Source: Pholis gunnellus
Taxonomy: Eukaryota > Chordata > Actinopteri > Perciformes > Pholidae
Direction: 5' to 3'
DNA: 64,000 nt
Assembly (NCBI GenBank): GCA_910591455.2
Contig: OU342811.1
Location: 3,489,947 to 3,553,946, forward strand
Part shown: positions 32,001-43,019 of the stretch, piece after piece
Layout of the letters: each line of letters opens with the position of its first letter
Numbering within the stretch: position 1 is the first letter of the stretch
Notes under the pieces: generated by a model
What the model saw: the letters and a program-made list of their open reading frames with translations, nothing else
What the model was told of the DNA's origin: nothing
Databases searched by the model: none
Program-made: the position numbers and the translations under genes

Positions 32001-34611
32001 CATTGTCTGGGGAGAGGGTAGACCTTTCTGTGGTGACTGGGATGTTGCTGTTGGGCCGTTCTAGCTTCACTCTGCTGCTTCTGTCAGCACCTGCACCAGG
32101 TGTGTGTCTGTGACTCTCTCAGAGGGGGCGTGTCTGCAGCACCGGAATATGAATCTCCGCCGTGATGAAGTGAACCGTCACAGTCACGTAGCTCTTCGTT
32201 GCCCTGGCGCACTTTAACCAGATTTAGAAACCCTTTGTTTACCACAGCGGAGAATGTCCTCATCTCTGCAGCACTAAAGACCTCAATAGATGCTGTAATA
32301 GCTTCAGCCCGGTCTGATTCTGCCACAAACGGTTAATTAAATGCCGCGATGATACGTTGTTGTTGTTGTGGCTTGTCCCCCATCGCTGACAGACGGGATG
32401 GTGTCTCTTCATTTGATGTGGACATGTCCGATGTATTGCCGTTGTCGTGTGTCTTTCTCTTTAAACAACGCCTACATACCGTAACGGGTTTGTCCACCAC
32501 CCTCATCCGTCATTTTAAGTTACAGGGAAGACAAAATGCTCCCAAACTTGCGATTTAAGTGACCCCGGCGGCTTCTGAAGTTCCTCCGCTCGCCATGACT
32601 TTAGACTTTCACCGTTAAATGCTCCTAACACGCTCCGTTCACGTGAACACACTACTGCTTTATATCTGTTCACTGACACTCTGCATTGATATTCGGGGAC
32701 TTGTTACTTGAAATGGAACAGCAGCAGTAAAACTTTATTACACACTATGATGATTACACTGTAAAAAAAAAAATCCGCGGTTCACAACTGATCCGAACTG
32801 AGCAGTGCTACATTGTTACCGGAGTGTTGATAAGCAGCAACGTTACTGGTGTTTTTGTGTAATTTATTATTATCATGCAGCGTATGCTCTCTGTGTCAGA
32901 GCTAAACTCCTCCCACTACACAAACACATAGAAACTAACACACAGACACACACTGAACTAAGTCAGCATACAGAGGAGCCAGGGTGGAGACAGCGAGGGT
33001 TACTCAAGTTCACAACATCTAAGCTCCTTGCTGTTGACTTGCAATAAATTCTCTCAGGAATATTATTTATTTTATTGACATTTTAGATTAGTTTCCAGTG
33101 AGATATCAATGACTTTATATAGTTACTTTGCTGTTGTAAACAACACTGTTGCTGCTCTAGAAACAATAAATTATATTTAAATTAGAAATAAATTCTAATC
33201 CTTTTCTGAATTTACTTATTTTAAAATTTTGTTTGTTTTTAAAAGCAATTATTTATTCAAGACAAAGAACCAAGTATCACAAAGTACAATAATACTAATA
33301 ATACTAATTATTATTCTATTAATATTATAATAAGTACTATTATTAGTAGTAATAAAATCCTAAAGATGTTGAAACAGAAACATTCAAACCAGCAGTGTTA
33401 TTTGTGCTAGTGTGCTTTAACTTGTAACTACACTTGTAAGCACCTTAATTGTAAAAGTTATAAAACAACTCAAATCTCAAATCAAATTCAGCTCAATATT
33501 TCATCAGTACTGTCTCACCATCACATTCCAGAGCATAGAGGAGTTGTCGAAATATAACATCAAGTATCATATAAGAATGGCACAACAGAGCGGCAATAGT
33601 TTTAGATAATATCTTCTAATACTGTGCAAATATCAACAAGTCCGATTTTAGTTTTCATATCATTTTTGTGTGCAGTGACCAAAGATGTGCTGTCAAGCAC
33701 ACAGAGTGCAATGGAGATGTCACCGGTCAACAAACGATTCTGCTCCTCGGTCTCTTTCTGTGTGTGCGATTGAAGATAATGTCAACTTTATATGCCAAGT
33801 TTGCTCAAATATTGGTAGGGACAATTCTGTCCTCCCAAAATATATGTCGGGACATGTGCATACCGTCCATACAATCTCATGCACATGTAGCGCAGGGCCA
33901 GGTTTCAGGTCTAACAGTACATCTGGCAACACCATGTGTTATTACGGAAAAGGCACCTGTCAGTACCATAGCATTGATGAGCTAAGTTGGACATAGGAAA
34001 CTGGACCTGCATTCGACTCCAAATGAAATCTCTGGTGTCAAGTTGGGTCACAAATCCACACTTAAAAGTAAAAAACTATGTCCGGAGTGAGGCTTTGAAA
34101 TCTTTAGCCTTTCTTCTCCCTTTGCTGTCGTCCCTCTGGTTGGGCCGGTCGATATGAGTGCACTAACACCCACATTACAGGACTTATGAATACTGAATAC
34201 CAGACAGTCTCACACAGTTACTCCATATAGTAAAACGTATAATTCAGTTTGTAAATTCAACAGACATGACTTCAGACTTGTCTGTGACCCCCTCCAGGTC
34301 AGAGTGGTATGGGCCACTACCACGGTAAACACACCTTTGACCAGCTGAGCCACCAGAGAGCGTGCCTGGTCCGCTCTCTGCGGATGGAGAACGTCAACTT
34401 GGCCCGCTATCCTCCTCAGGACCGCCGGCGGGCGCGTAGGGTGCAAATGGCCCTCAGGTCACCCATGATCGACATGTCCAAAAGGACGTTCGTCTGGGCC
34501 GTCACTGCCACCATTATCGGCTTTGGATTGTTCATCACCCTGCTCGTCATCCTGCTCATAGCGTCAGGCCTCAACTGTACCTGCTGGTACTGGAGAGGCT
34601 TTTATAACTAG
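26081..34611 (+). CDS. Fatty aldehyde dehydrogenase, ALDH3A2-like paralogue (copy B)
   Basis: Same enzyme family and probably the same reaction as copy A. Coding exons: 26081-26236, 26319-26550, 28123-28208, 28491-28699, 30112-30229, 30316-30457, 30540-30706, 30807-30906, 34298-34611; 507 residues. Exons 2-8 have exactly the lengths of their copy A counterparts. Catalytic Glu208 in TLELGGKSPCYID and Cys242 in NCGQTCIAPDF are present, as are EEIFGP, NEREKP and PFGGVG. The last exon encodes its own stop (no extra tail exon) and a longer membrane segment (VWAVTATIIGFGLFITLLV) followed by a Cys/Trp-rich end. Exons 2 and 4 contain stretches identical to copy A. No lesion. It may correspond to one of the aldh3a2a/aldh3a2b or aldh3a1-type genes of other fish; I cannot assign which, so no symbol is given. 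Confidence 0.93.
27170..27560. repeat. Dispersed repeat (family 3) in second aldh3a intron
   Basis: Shares with 57960-58410 a 'cacggtttt' plus 'ttttattggct' block, an 'aaaatgatgcca' block and a long AT-rich stretch ('gtgaaatatatagttatata' running on into 'gtatataaaagtacaa') near 27470-27507. Order and spacing agree between the two sites. No coding potential seen. Confidence 0.6.
28990..29400. repeat. MITE-like repeat (family 2), second copy
   Basis: Carries 'atgaacgtaaacaatgaac', 'tggctattgttagtactcac' and 'ctgtcgggatgta', in the same order as 10643-11377 but without the SINE. Its ends are less clear. In intron 5 of copy B, a different intron position from that in copy A, so the two are independent insertions. 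Confidence 0.65.
31275..31505 (-). repeat. Fish MITE-like repeat (family 1), 3' half, minus strand
   Basis: 'gaattgttgtgtttttttgt', 'taccttagatta', 'atttatatctacatagggag', 'ttgccatcttgtaccgccat' and 'gaatggacaaac' correspond to the complement of the family's right half, which is missing from the copies at 2256 and 12925. Confidence 0.65.
31545..32815 (-). mobile_element. hAT element with decayed ZBED-type transposase, minus strand
   Basis: Bounded by 'ggttcggttcggatcacgg' (about 31570) and the inverse-like 'actgatccgaactgag' (about 32788). On the minus strand, scattered frames match a BED-finger hAT protein: KRHHP with SQVWEHF near 32430-32560, and FSAAEMRTFSAVVNKGFLNL at about 32200-32280. 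Several frameshifts and stops separate them. Lies in intron 9 of the second aldh3a gene, on the opposite strand. Confidence 0.6.
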
Positions 34612-35058
34612 TGAAACTGAAACTTTCCTTTGTAAAATCTATCCAAAGAAGATTGAGTGACTGCTGCAACAATTTCACATCTGAACACACTTTGAATCCT
34701 GTTTTGTATTCAGATATTTGTGATGTTATTGCTTTTAGCAGATGTAATGGTTAATAATGAATTAACTCAACTATGAAATGATAACTCAAATAATCATAAA
34801 CCCATGAATTTGTGAGAAAAGGTGAAGGGGAGTGATGGCTTGATTAGTTTGAACAGAATTTAACAGATTCAATTTGGGACGCCACCCCGTTTTGAAAAAA
34901 ACTTAAGATTTCAGAATTTGATATTGTCTCAATCTCAGGGTTGCTAGAGTTGTTGGCATGGTGTACAGTGACTTATCATTTCATATAGACGCAAATCAAA
35001 TTATCATGTTCTTTGTGAAGGACACAGATCTTTTTCCAAACCAAAATACTAAACAGCA

Positions 35059-35064
35059 AATAAA
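35059..35064 (+). terminator. Candidate polyA signal of second aldh3a gene
   Basis: AATAAA about 450 bases after the stop codon at 34609-34611. It is the first canonical signal downstream; the downstream element is not distinctive. Confidence 0.45.
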
Positions 35065-35079
35065 TGAATACATGAGAAC

Positions 35080-36830
35080 AATGACCAACGGTGAACCATG
35101 TATGAATTAAAAGGATTATATGTGACTGACATGTTCATCAATGAAATGTGATTTGTTTAACGTTTATCAATGAAAGTTAGTTCAGAAGATGAATGCACCA
35201 TTTAGCAGTGAAGAGTTTAAGAACCAGGAACGCTTAAGCAATTTCATATTATTCTAATATAAGGGAGATCCTAGTTTATTCATTTCTCAATTAGTCTAGA
35301 ATCTTTCGGAGTTTAACTTATTACCTTGCATTACTTTATTGACCGACATCAAATTTATTAAGGCCTATCGGTTGTGATGGGCAGTTGAATTAAACTTAAT
35401 GTTGTGGCTGGTTTTTCTCTGGACATTTCGTCATTCTAGTTGGATAAGACTTAGTTTGTAATATTTCATCTCTTGCTCTGATGGCAGTTGGTTTTGCTTT
35501 CCCTGGTATCTTCGGACATGGGCGAGTCCTTCAGCGGGACACTGAATAATCTTGTCACCCCCTTTGTAGCCATCTTTCTATCATCTTTGCCAGGCTTAAC
35601 ATTTACTTTCATTTTAACGTAGGGACAGGCCGCAGTAGTCTACGGGTCAGGGACACAAGACAAGAATAAGAGGCAGAACAGCAACATAGAGATCTAGCTG
35701 GCAAGACTCAAAGTTCTTAAGTCTTGGTTGTAGCATATTGGAACCTAAGTGAAAGAAAAGGCTTTTTCAGGTTCTTTGTTCTCAGGCTAGATGTCCGCTC
35801 AGCATGTTTCAGCTCGCTGAGCCTTTGAGCCTGCAGACGGACAGACCTGCCAGCCAGTCATGTCATCAGTTTGATATTGTTGGGATCGGGCAGGAGCGTG
35901 TTTGGTTATCAGCAAATACGAAAACTAAATTACCATCAATAGAATTATTGTCAATAACATTATTAATATTAATAACAGGGCACCACCCTGAGATCAGGGA
36001 CCAATAACAAACTATAAATGAAGTCTCATAATTAGGATTCAATCATATCAATAGTCAAAGTACTATTCCACATTCAGAGTAAACAGTGAAGGTTTAAATT
36101 CGAACACAGGCCACATATCCAGCCATTATCACAATACACATGCACAAAGTAATTACAAAAAGCTGCTCTTTAAAAGTATATCATTTAATTCCAATAATAA
36201 TGATGATCAAGTCAAATAATATCTAAAACTACTATACAATTACGAGCCTACTATCTAAAATCAGCAATCAATCTGTGGTGAGAGTGTGTGTTTGTGCAAG
36301 TGTGTGGGGAAGAAGTGTGAAACTACTCAGATTCAGTAAGTCACGATTCTGGTCTTTAAACTGTTAGTTCCCAACTTTACTCGTGATGACTGATCTAACA
36401 TAACACTATTACAGCAGTATGGAACACAATGTGTTCTTTTTGGTATTCTTTGTATCATGTCTTTACCTTTATACTGTTTACTGTGCTTTCTTTGACCTGC
36501 CAAGGGCCTACAGATGCAAATTAGCTTAAAGCTACAATATGGTACGGGGCATCAAATGGTGACAATTATGTTTGAACTGTACATGGTCCCCTTTAAATAA
36601 ATAAGCATTTCTGCACAGCACTAACGGAACTTGTCTGTCCGTGAGCATACACAACACGTAACAATGCAGTAAACTTAAACACAAAACAAGGTAATAACAC
36701 AATGACCTAACTGCCCAGACACAAATTGGCATTTAACTATTCAGGCTGAAAGTAACAGTTATAACTGCCAAAAGCAGGAAGTATAGCAGACAAGAATTCA
36801 CAGACCGTGTGAATGTGTAACAACCTTATT
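35080..36830. other. Intergenic, no gene recognised
   Basis: AT-rich, with short frames only. 'caccctgagatcagggacc' near 35982 resembles pieces of other dispersed DNA but I cannot name it. No RNA gene seen. Confidence 0.45.
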
Positions 36831-36831
36831 T

Positions 36832-37430
36832 CAGTCAGGAACACTCTCGTTGTAGATTTTAACCATTTATTGCAACAAATGGAATACAGTTAAACTTGGC
36901 GATAATGGCTCCGCTCTTTGAATGCTCCCCGGATTAGCCAGCAGCTACTGAGCTAAGACCGGGAGCACGAGCAATAACCCCCCTGGGTTTATAGGACAGA
37001 GGTACATTTTTTAAATACATTTCAAACATTTGCCAGAAGATAAACTAACAAAGAGGTGGAGGCTGGGGTGGAGGAGGCGAAGCTTCGCCAGCAGTGTGGT
37101 CTGTAGCAGCGTAGATGTAGAATGAATCAGTGAGAAGGAAGCCATATTTAAATAAACCTCCGTGATGTGAGAGTGGGCTGTGATTGGTGCGTGGCCGATC
37201 GGAAGCTATGATTCAATCGGCTGGCTGTCAGCTGGGGCGTATAACTTCCGTGTCCTGCATGAATTTACGCTAGCTTCATTTCAGTCAGGAACACTCGTTA
37301 TAGATTTTAACCATTTATTGCAACAAATGGAATACAGTTAAACGTGGCGATAATGGCTCCGCTCTTTGAATGCTCCCCGGATTAGCCAGCAGCTACTGAG
37401 CTAAGACCGGGAGCACGAGCAATAACCCCC
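36832..37430 (-). repeat. ~150-bp direct repeats flanking ~300 bp; possible 3' end of a DIRS-like element
   Basis: 36832-36981 and 37280-37430 are near-identical copies (about four small differences), each starting 'tcagtcaggaacactc' and ending 'cacgagcaataaccccc'. They flank a unique segment at 36982-37279. On the minus strand this order resembles the B1-A2-B2 end of tyrosine-recombinase retrotransposons with split direct repeats, and recombinase remains lie about 850 bases upstream in that orientation. A solo-LTR pair or simple duplication is the alternative. Confidence 0.55.
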
Positions 37431-37500
37431 AAAAACAACGGAACCAAACGCCAAGACTGATAAGACGCCCATGCGAAGCATCAGCCAGACTATGGAAATC

Positions 37501-37920
37501 TATGTGTAGCAGCAAGCATGCTGCAGACCTCAGCAGATATTATTTTAAGATTACGGGCACAAGCATGCGTCCCAAACAAGGCCATTCTACCGTTTATGTG
37601 AACTATCTATGTGTAGCAGCAAAGCCTGCTGCGGACCTCAGCATTTCTCTTCTTTAAATTATAATAAATAAAGGGCGCAAGTATGCATCCCCCAAAAAGA
37701 AGGTCAACTTACCATAGCAGCAGCATGCTGCAGACCTTAGTAGACAATATTTTAAGATTAAAGGCGCAAGCATGCATTCCCAAATGAGGTCCATCCTACG
37801 ATTATGTGAACTATGTGTAGCAGCAAGCATGCTGCAGACCTCTGCAAACATTATGTTACGGATAAAAGGCGCGAGCATGCATCCCCAAGAGGTCATACTA
37901 CCCAAATCTTTGAGTGAACC
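37501..37920. repeat. Four tandem copies of a ~105-bp unit
   Basis: Units begin near 37501, 37609, 37715 and 37811. Each has 'tagcagcaagcatgctgcag' or a variant, an AT-rich middle with 'ttaagatta', 'ggcgcaagcatgcat', and 'tatgtgaact' before the next unit. GCATGC and GCATGCTGC words make each unit rich in short palindromes. Sits between the direct repeats and the recombinase remains. Confidence 0.7.
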
Positions 37921-38039
37921 CCAGCCAACCACTCTAATGCAGCATTTTTATTAGCTTATTATTTTTCGTTTCTTATCGTGCATTGGGGTACTAATGATAG
38001 TCTGCCAGGTAGCGCTTATAGCTTTTTGAACAGCAATTA

Positions 38040-38275
38040 TATCGATCCATTCATTTCCGTACAGCCCAAAGTCACAAATTAGCCTCGGTGGGCTTTAAAA
38101 TCCGTACGCATATGACATCCTATATCCCAGGACCCTCACATCGGACCAGGAAAACTCCCCCAAAACCCTTTAACAGGGAGGAAAAAGGAATTAAACCTGT
38201 GGGATAGCAACAGAGGAGGGATCCCTCTCCCTGTATGGACAGAAGTGCAATGGATGTCATGTAATAAACTACATC
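38040..38275 (+). mobile_element. Fish SINE-like dispersed element (family 4)
   Basis: 'cccaaagtcacaaattagcc', 'gacatcctatatcccaggac', 'cctcacatcggaccagg', 'aaaactcccccaaaaccctt', then 'gggatccctctcc' and 'ggacagaagtgcaat'. A shorter copy lies at 42627-42780. From memory this is a very common teleost repeat; I do not assign a library name. Confidence 0.7.
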
Positions 38276-38279
38276 TGTG

Positions 38280-38425
38280 GCTCCCAGGCGAACGCAAGAT
38301 TCGTAAGCTGCTGAGGATCAGCGACCCATAGCTTCAGTGTAGCTGCTGGGAATAGAGCGGCTGCAGAGGTAGCTGCTCCGATGCGGAAGGGGTGCGAGGT
38401 GTATAGCTGAGGAGGATGTCCACAT
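38280..38425 (-). pseudogene. DIRS/Ngaro-type tyrosine recombinase remnant
   Basis: Minus-strand reading gives FRIGAATSAA and, after small changes, PAATLKLW and, after a frame change, a segment equivalent to the 'GRWSSxAYxxY' end. 'H-[SP]-F-R-x-G-A-A-[ST]' contains the catalytic Arg of the HxxR motif of tyrosine recombinases in DIRS-like retroelements. The reading is broken by at least one frameshift. Its partner reverse transcriptase/RNase H fragment is at 39541-39772 on the same strand. Confidence 0.65.
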
Positions 38426-38599
38426 CGTTTGCAGAGTAGACGAAGTCAGGTGGTAAAGCAGGATTTTTGACGTGGCTTTTCTTTGTCGGTCAGAAAGAAG
38501 GGTTCGTCTTGCCTCGCACCAGGACGCCGTTGCAGGTACCGGGTTATGGAAGATAGACAGAATGCAGCGTTAGTTAGAGAGATAACAACGTTCGAACCT

Positions 38600-39040
38600 T
38601 TACCTTACCCGTCGACTGTGTTTCCTAGGTGAACGTGACCTGGATTAACGTAACTGTGTTTCCTAGGTGAACGTGACCTGGCTTAACGTGTCTGTTTCCT
38701 GGTCCGACGGGACCGCTTTCCATTCCCAAAAGAAAGATGGGTCTGAGGTGACCCCCGACGTGACCCCCGACTATCCTAAGCTGCGGTCTAACCTGACCCA
38801 ACCTATCCTTGTCTGTGGTCTAGCTTGACCCTCACCTATCCCGTCCTGCGCTCGGGCCCTCCCACCATATATTTCGGGATCTGTTGAAATCCTACCATAC
38901 TTCACTATGGGCTATCTAGACCCGCACTATCCTGTATCTGCGGTCTAACCTGTCCTAGCCTGCAGTCCATCGTGACATTCTTCTATCCTTGGCTTTGACT
39001 AACCTTGACCTCTTACCTCTGGTCCAACATCTACTCACTC
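38600..39040. repeat. Short tandem duplication and irregular repeated words
   Basis: A 36-base word containing 'tgtttcctaggtgaacgtga' is repeated twice in tandem at about 38618-38690. Further on, variants of 'ctatcctgcggtctaacctg' recur irregularly to about 38960. This lies between the recombinase and RNase H remnants and may be internal expansion of the dead element. Confidence 0.45.
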
Positions 39041-39540
39041 ACGTTCTAGCCTTGAATTCCCTCGGTTTTTAAATGCTTGAGGTAGATGGGTAAATGCGAG
39101 CATCTATGATGTTAGAAATAGTAAGATCATGCAAAGGATCAAAAGACTCTGAGCTGGTTGCGAATTGACCGCACCGGAGGAACCCATAAAGCCGTGAAAA
39201 ACAAAAAATAGTCTCCAGTCATGAATCTATCCAAAACACCCCCGCCTTAATTGAGACATCAGTTAGTGCACTAAAGCTATGAAAGGGGAGACGCTTATCG
39301 TTGCTTCTTGGATGCTCTTTTTTAAGCCGTGAACCAGAGTCTCTGCGAATGAAGGAGTTCCAGAGCAGGCTACATACTGAGGGATCTGCACAGCTTAAAT
39401 GACTTGAACTTTAATTTCCGGGAATCTTAACAGTGCGCAATAAAAGCTCGTTTTTGCTAGCTGTCTGCGAACCATTGATCGTTTTAGATTCCCCCAAACT
39501 GACAGAAGGAGCTACGAGAGTGACTGACGTTTTCTGTATT

Positions 39541-39772
39541 AGTTGTAGAACAACGAGCTACAGTTCCAATATAACATGGCAAGTCCGATCTTAAAATCAG
39601 ATCTGCATCCTTCTCTTAAGGAGACAAGATCGTGGAGTTTGTCCACTGTTTTTAAGAGGTCAGATAATCTAGATATGAATGATCTGTCTTGAGGGATAAT
39701 TCTCATAGTAGGTTTAAGGTGGCCTAATGACGAAAGTAAAGAATGTTCAGAAATAGACGCTGCATCCGACAC
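39541..39772 (-). pseudogene. DIRS-like reverse transcriptase/RNase H fragment
   Basis: A 77-residue minus-strand frame contains SSLGHLKP, MRIIPQDRSFISRLSDL, LHDLVSLREGCRSD and NCSSLFYN. The pattern 'LGHL-x-F-A-[MC]-[RK]-V-I-P-x-GR-x-F-[IL]-RL' followed by 'W...NG-x-S-[LF]' is what I know from the RT-to-RNase H junction of DIRS and Ngaro elements. Flanking minus-strand sequence (39060-39540) has more pieces in changing frames. Together with the recombinase at 38280 it marks one decayed element of at least 1.5 kb. Confidence 0.65.
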
Positions 39773-40045
39773 GCTTTCCTACGTCTATAATACAAACCAA
39801 CTGGGGAGGCACACTGAAGTCATCTAATAGATGAAGAACAAATGCAGTCGCAGTTATTCAACAATCCAACGAAGTGCTTCTGAAAGGGTATATGAAAACA
39901 CAGGGCCTACTACGACAGCCAAGTTTAGTCGGTCTGAAATATATTTTATCTCGTCATTTGACGCCGCTGCGACAGATGGAATATGTGCCATAAAAGGTAT
40001 GAGTAAGTAAGCTTGGAGCTCTATCATCATGAGGGGCTGAGAATA

Positions 40046-40163
<118 letters not shown>

Positions 40164-40329
40164 ATTTTTAGAAAGTCCGTTGCTCGCTGCAATGGTGGAG
40201 GGAGGCTCAGCAGACCACTTGAAGCAGCGTGTGGGAGAAGTATAGATAGACAAAAGCAAGACAAGCAAACAAATGCTATGCTAAGTGGATACAAACTGCA
40301 GGCCGATTAGTAATGAAGATGATGGTCTG

Positions 40330-40920
40330 AGGAACGTTTCTTAGGATCGCAACGAATGACGGCACGTATGGGCCACCCTCAAGACGCACCATCACATGGA
40401 GGATACACAAGTTTTATGAAAAGGAGAGACTACAAAGCGACGGCGTAACAATGTGCACCAACTGTTGTTCTCACTGAAGACTACTGGACATCGCTGGGTA
40501 ACCATAATCACCTCGGAGTTACAGTGCATTATATTGATGAACCGTGGGAGCTGCGTTCACGTGCTCCGACTGTCATGAACAGATAGACGTTTTGCTGAAC
40601 CGAGCGCAGAACATTTGATCATGTTGCTCAGCAGTGGAATGTTCCAAAAAAAGTCGGCGCACTTAGCACAATAATTATGATCGCTGCTGCGAGACGTCTG
40701 CCTTTTGAACACTTCCCCTACGTAGCACACAGTCTCCAGCGTTCTGCCAGTGTGTAAAGGAAATACTGCTGTTAAAACACACCCCATTTGCAGACCAAAT
40801 GTTATTGCACTTTTGTTCATATAGCAGTACTTTTTAAATAAAAGTGCGCAATCATTACTTGTGAAGTCATTATTGAATTTTGCACATAATGCGATCAATC
40901 GCAATTCAAATTGTAATAGC
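40330..40920 (+). pseudogene. hAT (ZBED1-like) transposase remnant, plus strand
   Basis: Plus-strand pieces TEDYWTS, LGVTVHYIDEPWELRS, HVAQQWNV, IIMIAAARRLPFEHFPYVAH and SLQRS follow the order of the hAT transposase core: the DYWTS and 'VT-x-HYI-D-x-W' segment, the Asp-containing segment, then 'AARxLP-x-CxAHxLQ'. The conserved Cys before AH is Tyr here. Frames are broken by stops and shifts near 40586 and 40779. Plus strand, opposite to the neighbouring DIRS-like pieces. Confidence 0.7.
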
Positions 40921-40965
40921 TGCCCGCACCATTATTAAGTATTCAGAGTATTTTAAAAGCTTTAC

Positions 40966-41211
40966 CTATGCATAATGCGGAAATAAGAAGGGAGGACTAC
41001 CATAAGGCCCAGTCATGTAGCCCTTCGCAATTCTTTGCCACTTGTCTGCTATTTCTGGTTCTTCAGAGCATGTAAAGGTTTTTTCCGACATGGGACACTT
41101 TAGAAGGACACTTTGAACTCGACCAGTAGTTAAATAATTAACTAAACTATTAGATGATTCTACTAGCTTTTCCAAATCTGAGACGTTGACAGGTTTATAC
41201 ATTCTTGGCAC
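40966..41211 (-). other. Unrecognised 81-codon open frame
   Basis: Minus-strand frame rich in Glu, Lys and Ser with PEIADKWQRIAKGYMTGPYG and two Cys. Its amino-acid composition looks protein-like, and it lies inside a transposon-rich stretch, so a piece of a transposon protein is likely. I do not recognise the family. No promoter or splice context is evident. Confidence 0.3.
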
Positions 41212-41853
41212 GACGAGTGCCGCAGGACTGCTGGATCAGGCTGGTGGGTCCAGCAGTATGTAAGATTAGCTGTGGACAGACAGAGGTACACACACATTTA
41301 TGCCTGGCAGAGATAAACACTCATTACTCCAGCCTAATGTAACATTGTTGATGCTGTTGAACACACAACAAAAAGGCAACAGGGGATGGACCCAAATACA
41401 GAGACATAGGAAGCAGAAGGATGATATACAGAAATTTTAATAAAGAAATCTCCAAAACAAAAACTTACCAGACTGGTGAGTACAAAAGTAGTAACTAAAA
41501 ACCCAAGCAGCAAAATGTCACAAAACAGGCACATCAGTCATGTGCACAAGGGAATATTAACAGGAACAAAGGAGACAACCCACAAACGGCAGACAAAAGA
41601 CAAAAGACAGGACTATAAATACACAGGACACTAATCAGACAACAAGACACAGGTGGGCAGACGCGGGGGCAGACTGAAAGCTGATTGGTGGAAGAAACAC
41701 AAGGGAACAGAGCAAGGCTGACGAGACGAAAACAACACAGGTGATCCACAGAAAAAAGGAGAGAAAACCACAAAGATAGGAAGACAAACAACCACAGGAC
41801 ACGAGAGGCAGGGAACTGGATCTAGTGGACGAAATAGAAAAGAGGAGAGGGTT

Positions 41854-42309
41854 ATGACAAGGCTAAGGAATGGACATACTTGTCTTAACAGTTCCCTCTA
41901 TGTTGTTAGAAAACATAATAATGGAAGGTGTGAATTTTGTGAGGAAGAAGAAACTGTGGACCATGTTTTATTGTCATGCCAGAGGTACGAGGCAGCGAGA
42001 AACGTTCTGAAAGGTGGTCTAAGAGAGATGGGAGAGGAAAATATAATTGATGTACTAAAGAAAGACTTTAGTGATAAATGTTGGAAGCCTCTTCTGGCAT
42101 ATTTAGAGGCAACAAGATTAATGAATAGAATTTGAGAATTATTTTTATTTTTTGTTTTGTTTTGTTTTGTTTCGTAGTAGTTATTTTCCTTAAATCCACA
42201 CTCCAGATCAGTGGGTGGCGGTAATGCCCCCGAAAGCTGTTTGCCAACCACCAGAAGAAGAAGAAGAAGAAGAAGAAGAAGAAGAAGAAGAAGAAGAAGA
42301 AGAAGAAGA
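41854..42309 (+). mobile_element. 5'-truncated LINE: C-terminal zinc finger, 3'UTR, (GAA)n tail
   Basis: A 93-residue frame with CEFCEEEETVDHVLLSC, a CX2CX7HX4C finger found after the RNase H domain in I/R1/Jockey-type LINEs, ends at 42135. The 3'UTR has 'tccacactccagatcagtgg', 'gtggcggtaatgcccccg' and 'gtttgccaaccacc', then about 19 GAA repeats (42252-42309). The same finger and tail, more decayed, are at 8995-9378. 41340-41830 just upstream shows no coding pattern. Confidence 0.8.
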
Positions 42310-42529
42310 GGCAGGGAACTTCCAAATAAAACAGAAAACAAACTAAACAAAACCAAGATGGGGACAATATATTTGCTGTAAAATAATGTGTTTGCATGGC
42401 ATTGTGATTAATGCTATATGTCAGGATACATACTACTGGAACAAAGAGTACATGGTTTACAAAGCGAAAATGTGTGTCATAACATTGCATTGCAGGTCAT
42501 TCTATTCTAACACCTAAAAATGTTTACCT

Positions 42530-42860
42530 TATAATGAGCTGTTTATATCTACATGGTCCTCTTCACGGAGTCCGCCATTTTGGACCAGCGTGTAGGTCTG
42601 AACAGACAATCCAAACTCTGGCTCCAGCAATTAAATTAAATTACATTTATTTTGTGTCGCTCAAAATCACAAATCACAAATTTGCAATCTGTACACATGT
42701 GACATCCTCTGTCCCGGGACCCTCACATCGCTACAGGAAAAACTCCCCCAAAAAACTTGTGAGCAAGAGCCTTTCTAATGTCTTTTGTTACCTGAAGACC
42801 ACCGTAGTTCTCCTACATGCTTGGATACCCCACCACTGAATCATACACAGTGCCACTTAA
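42530..42860 (-). repeat. Fish MITE-like repeat (family 1) split by a SINE-like insert
   Basis: Outer parts 'gtttatatctacatggtcct', 'gtccgccattttggacc', 'gaacagacaatccaaactct' and 'cctgaagaccaccgtagttc' are complementary family 1 sequence. The middle, 42627-42780, is foreign to it and matches the element at 38040-38275. Confidence 0.75.
42627..42780 (+). mobile_element. SINE-like element (family 4) nested in a MITE
   Basis: 'caaaatcacaaatcacaaat', 'catgtgacatcctctgtccc', 'gggaccctcacatcgctac' and 'aaaaactcccccaaaaaact' match 38060-38170. It ends near a 'cttttgtta' shared-looking border; target duplication was not resolved. Confidence 0.7.
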
Positions 42861-43019
42861 ATGGTGAAACACGATACACAACATGTCATTGCAGTGCCGA
42901 TGTGTTTCTGTCCAAGCAGCCGGTTCTCTACAGTATAAAAGAAGCATACAGTGTGTGGCTACTAGATGGCAGCAGAGAACTAAAGAAGAGGAATATGGTG
43001 ACTTTATGTTCCACATGTT

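Noticed and set aside
33668..33996. Two overlapping frames with cysteine-rich reading near 33880-33990
   Set aside because: Cys spacing looked protein-like (CTCSAGPGF, MCYYGKGTC), but there are no splice sites in phase, no start context and no family I know; it lies in an intron full of repeats.
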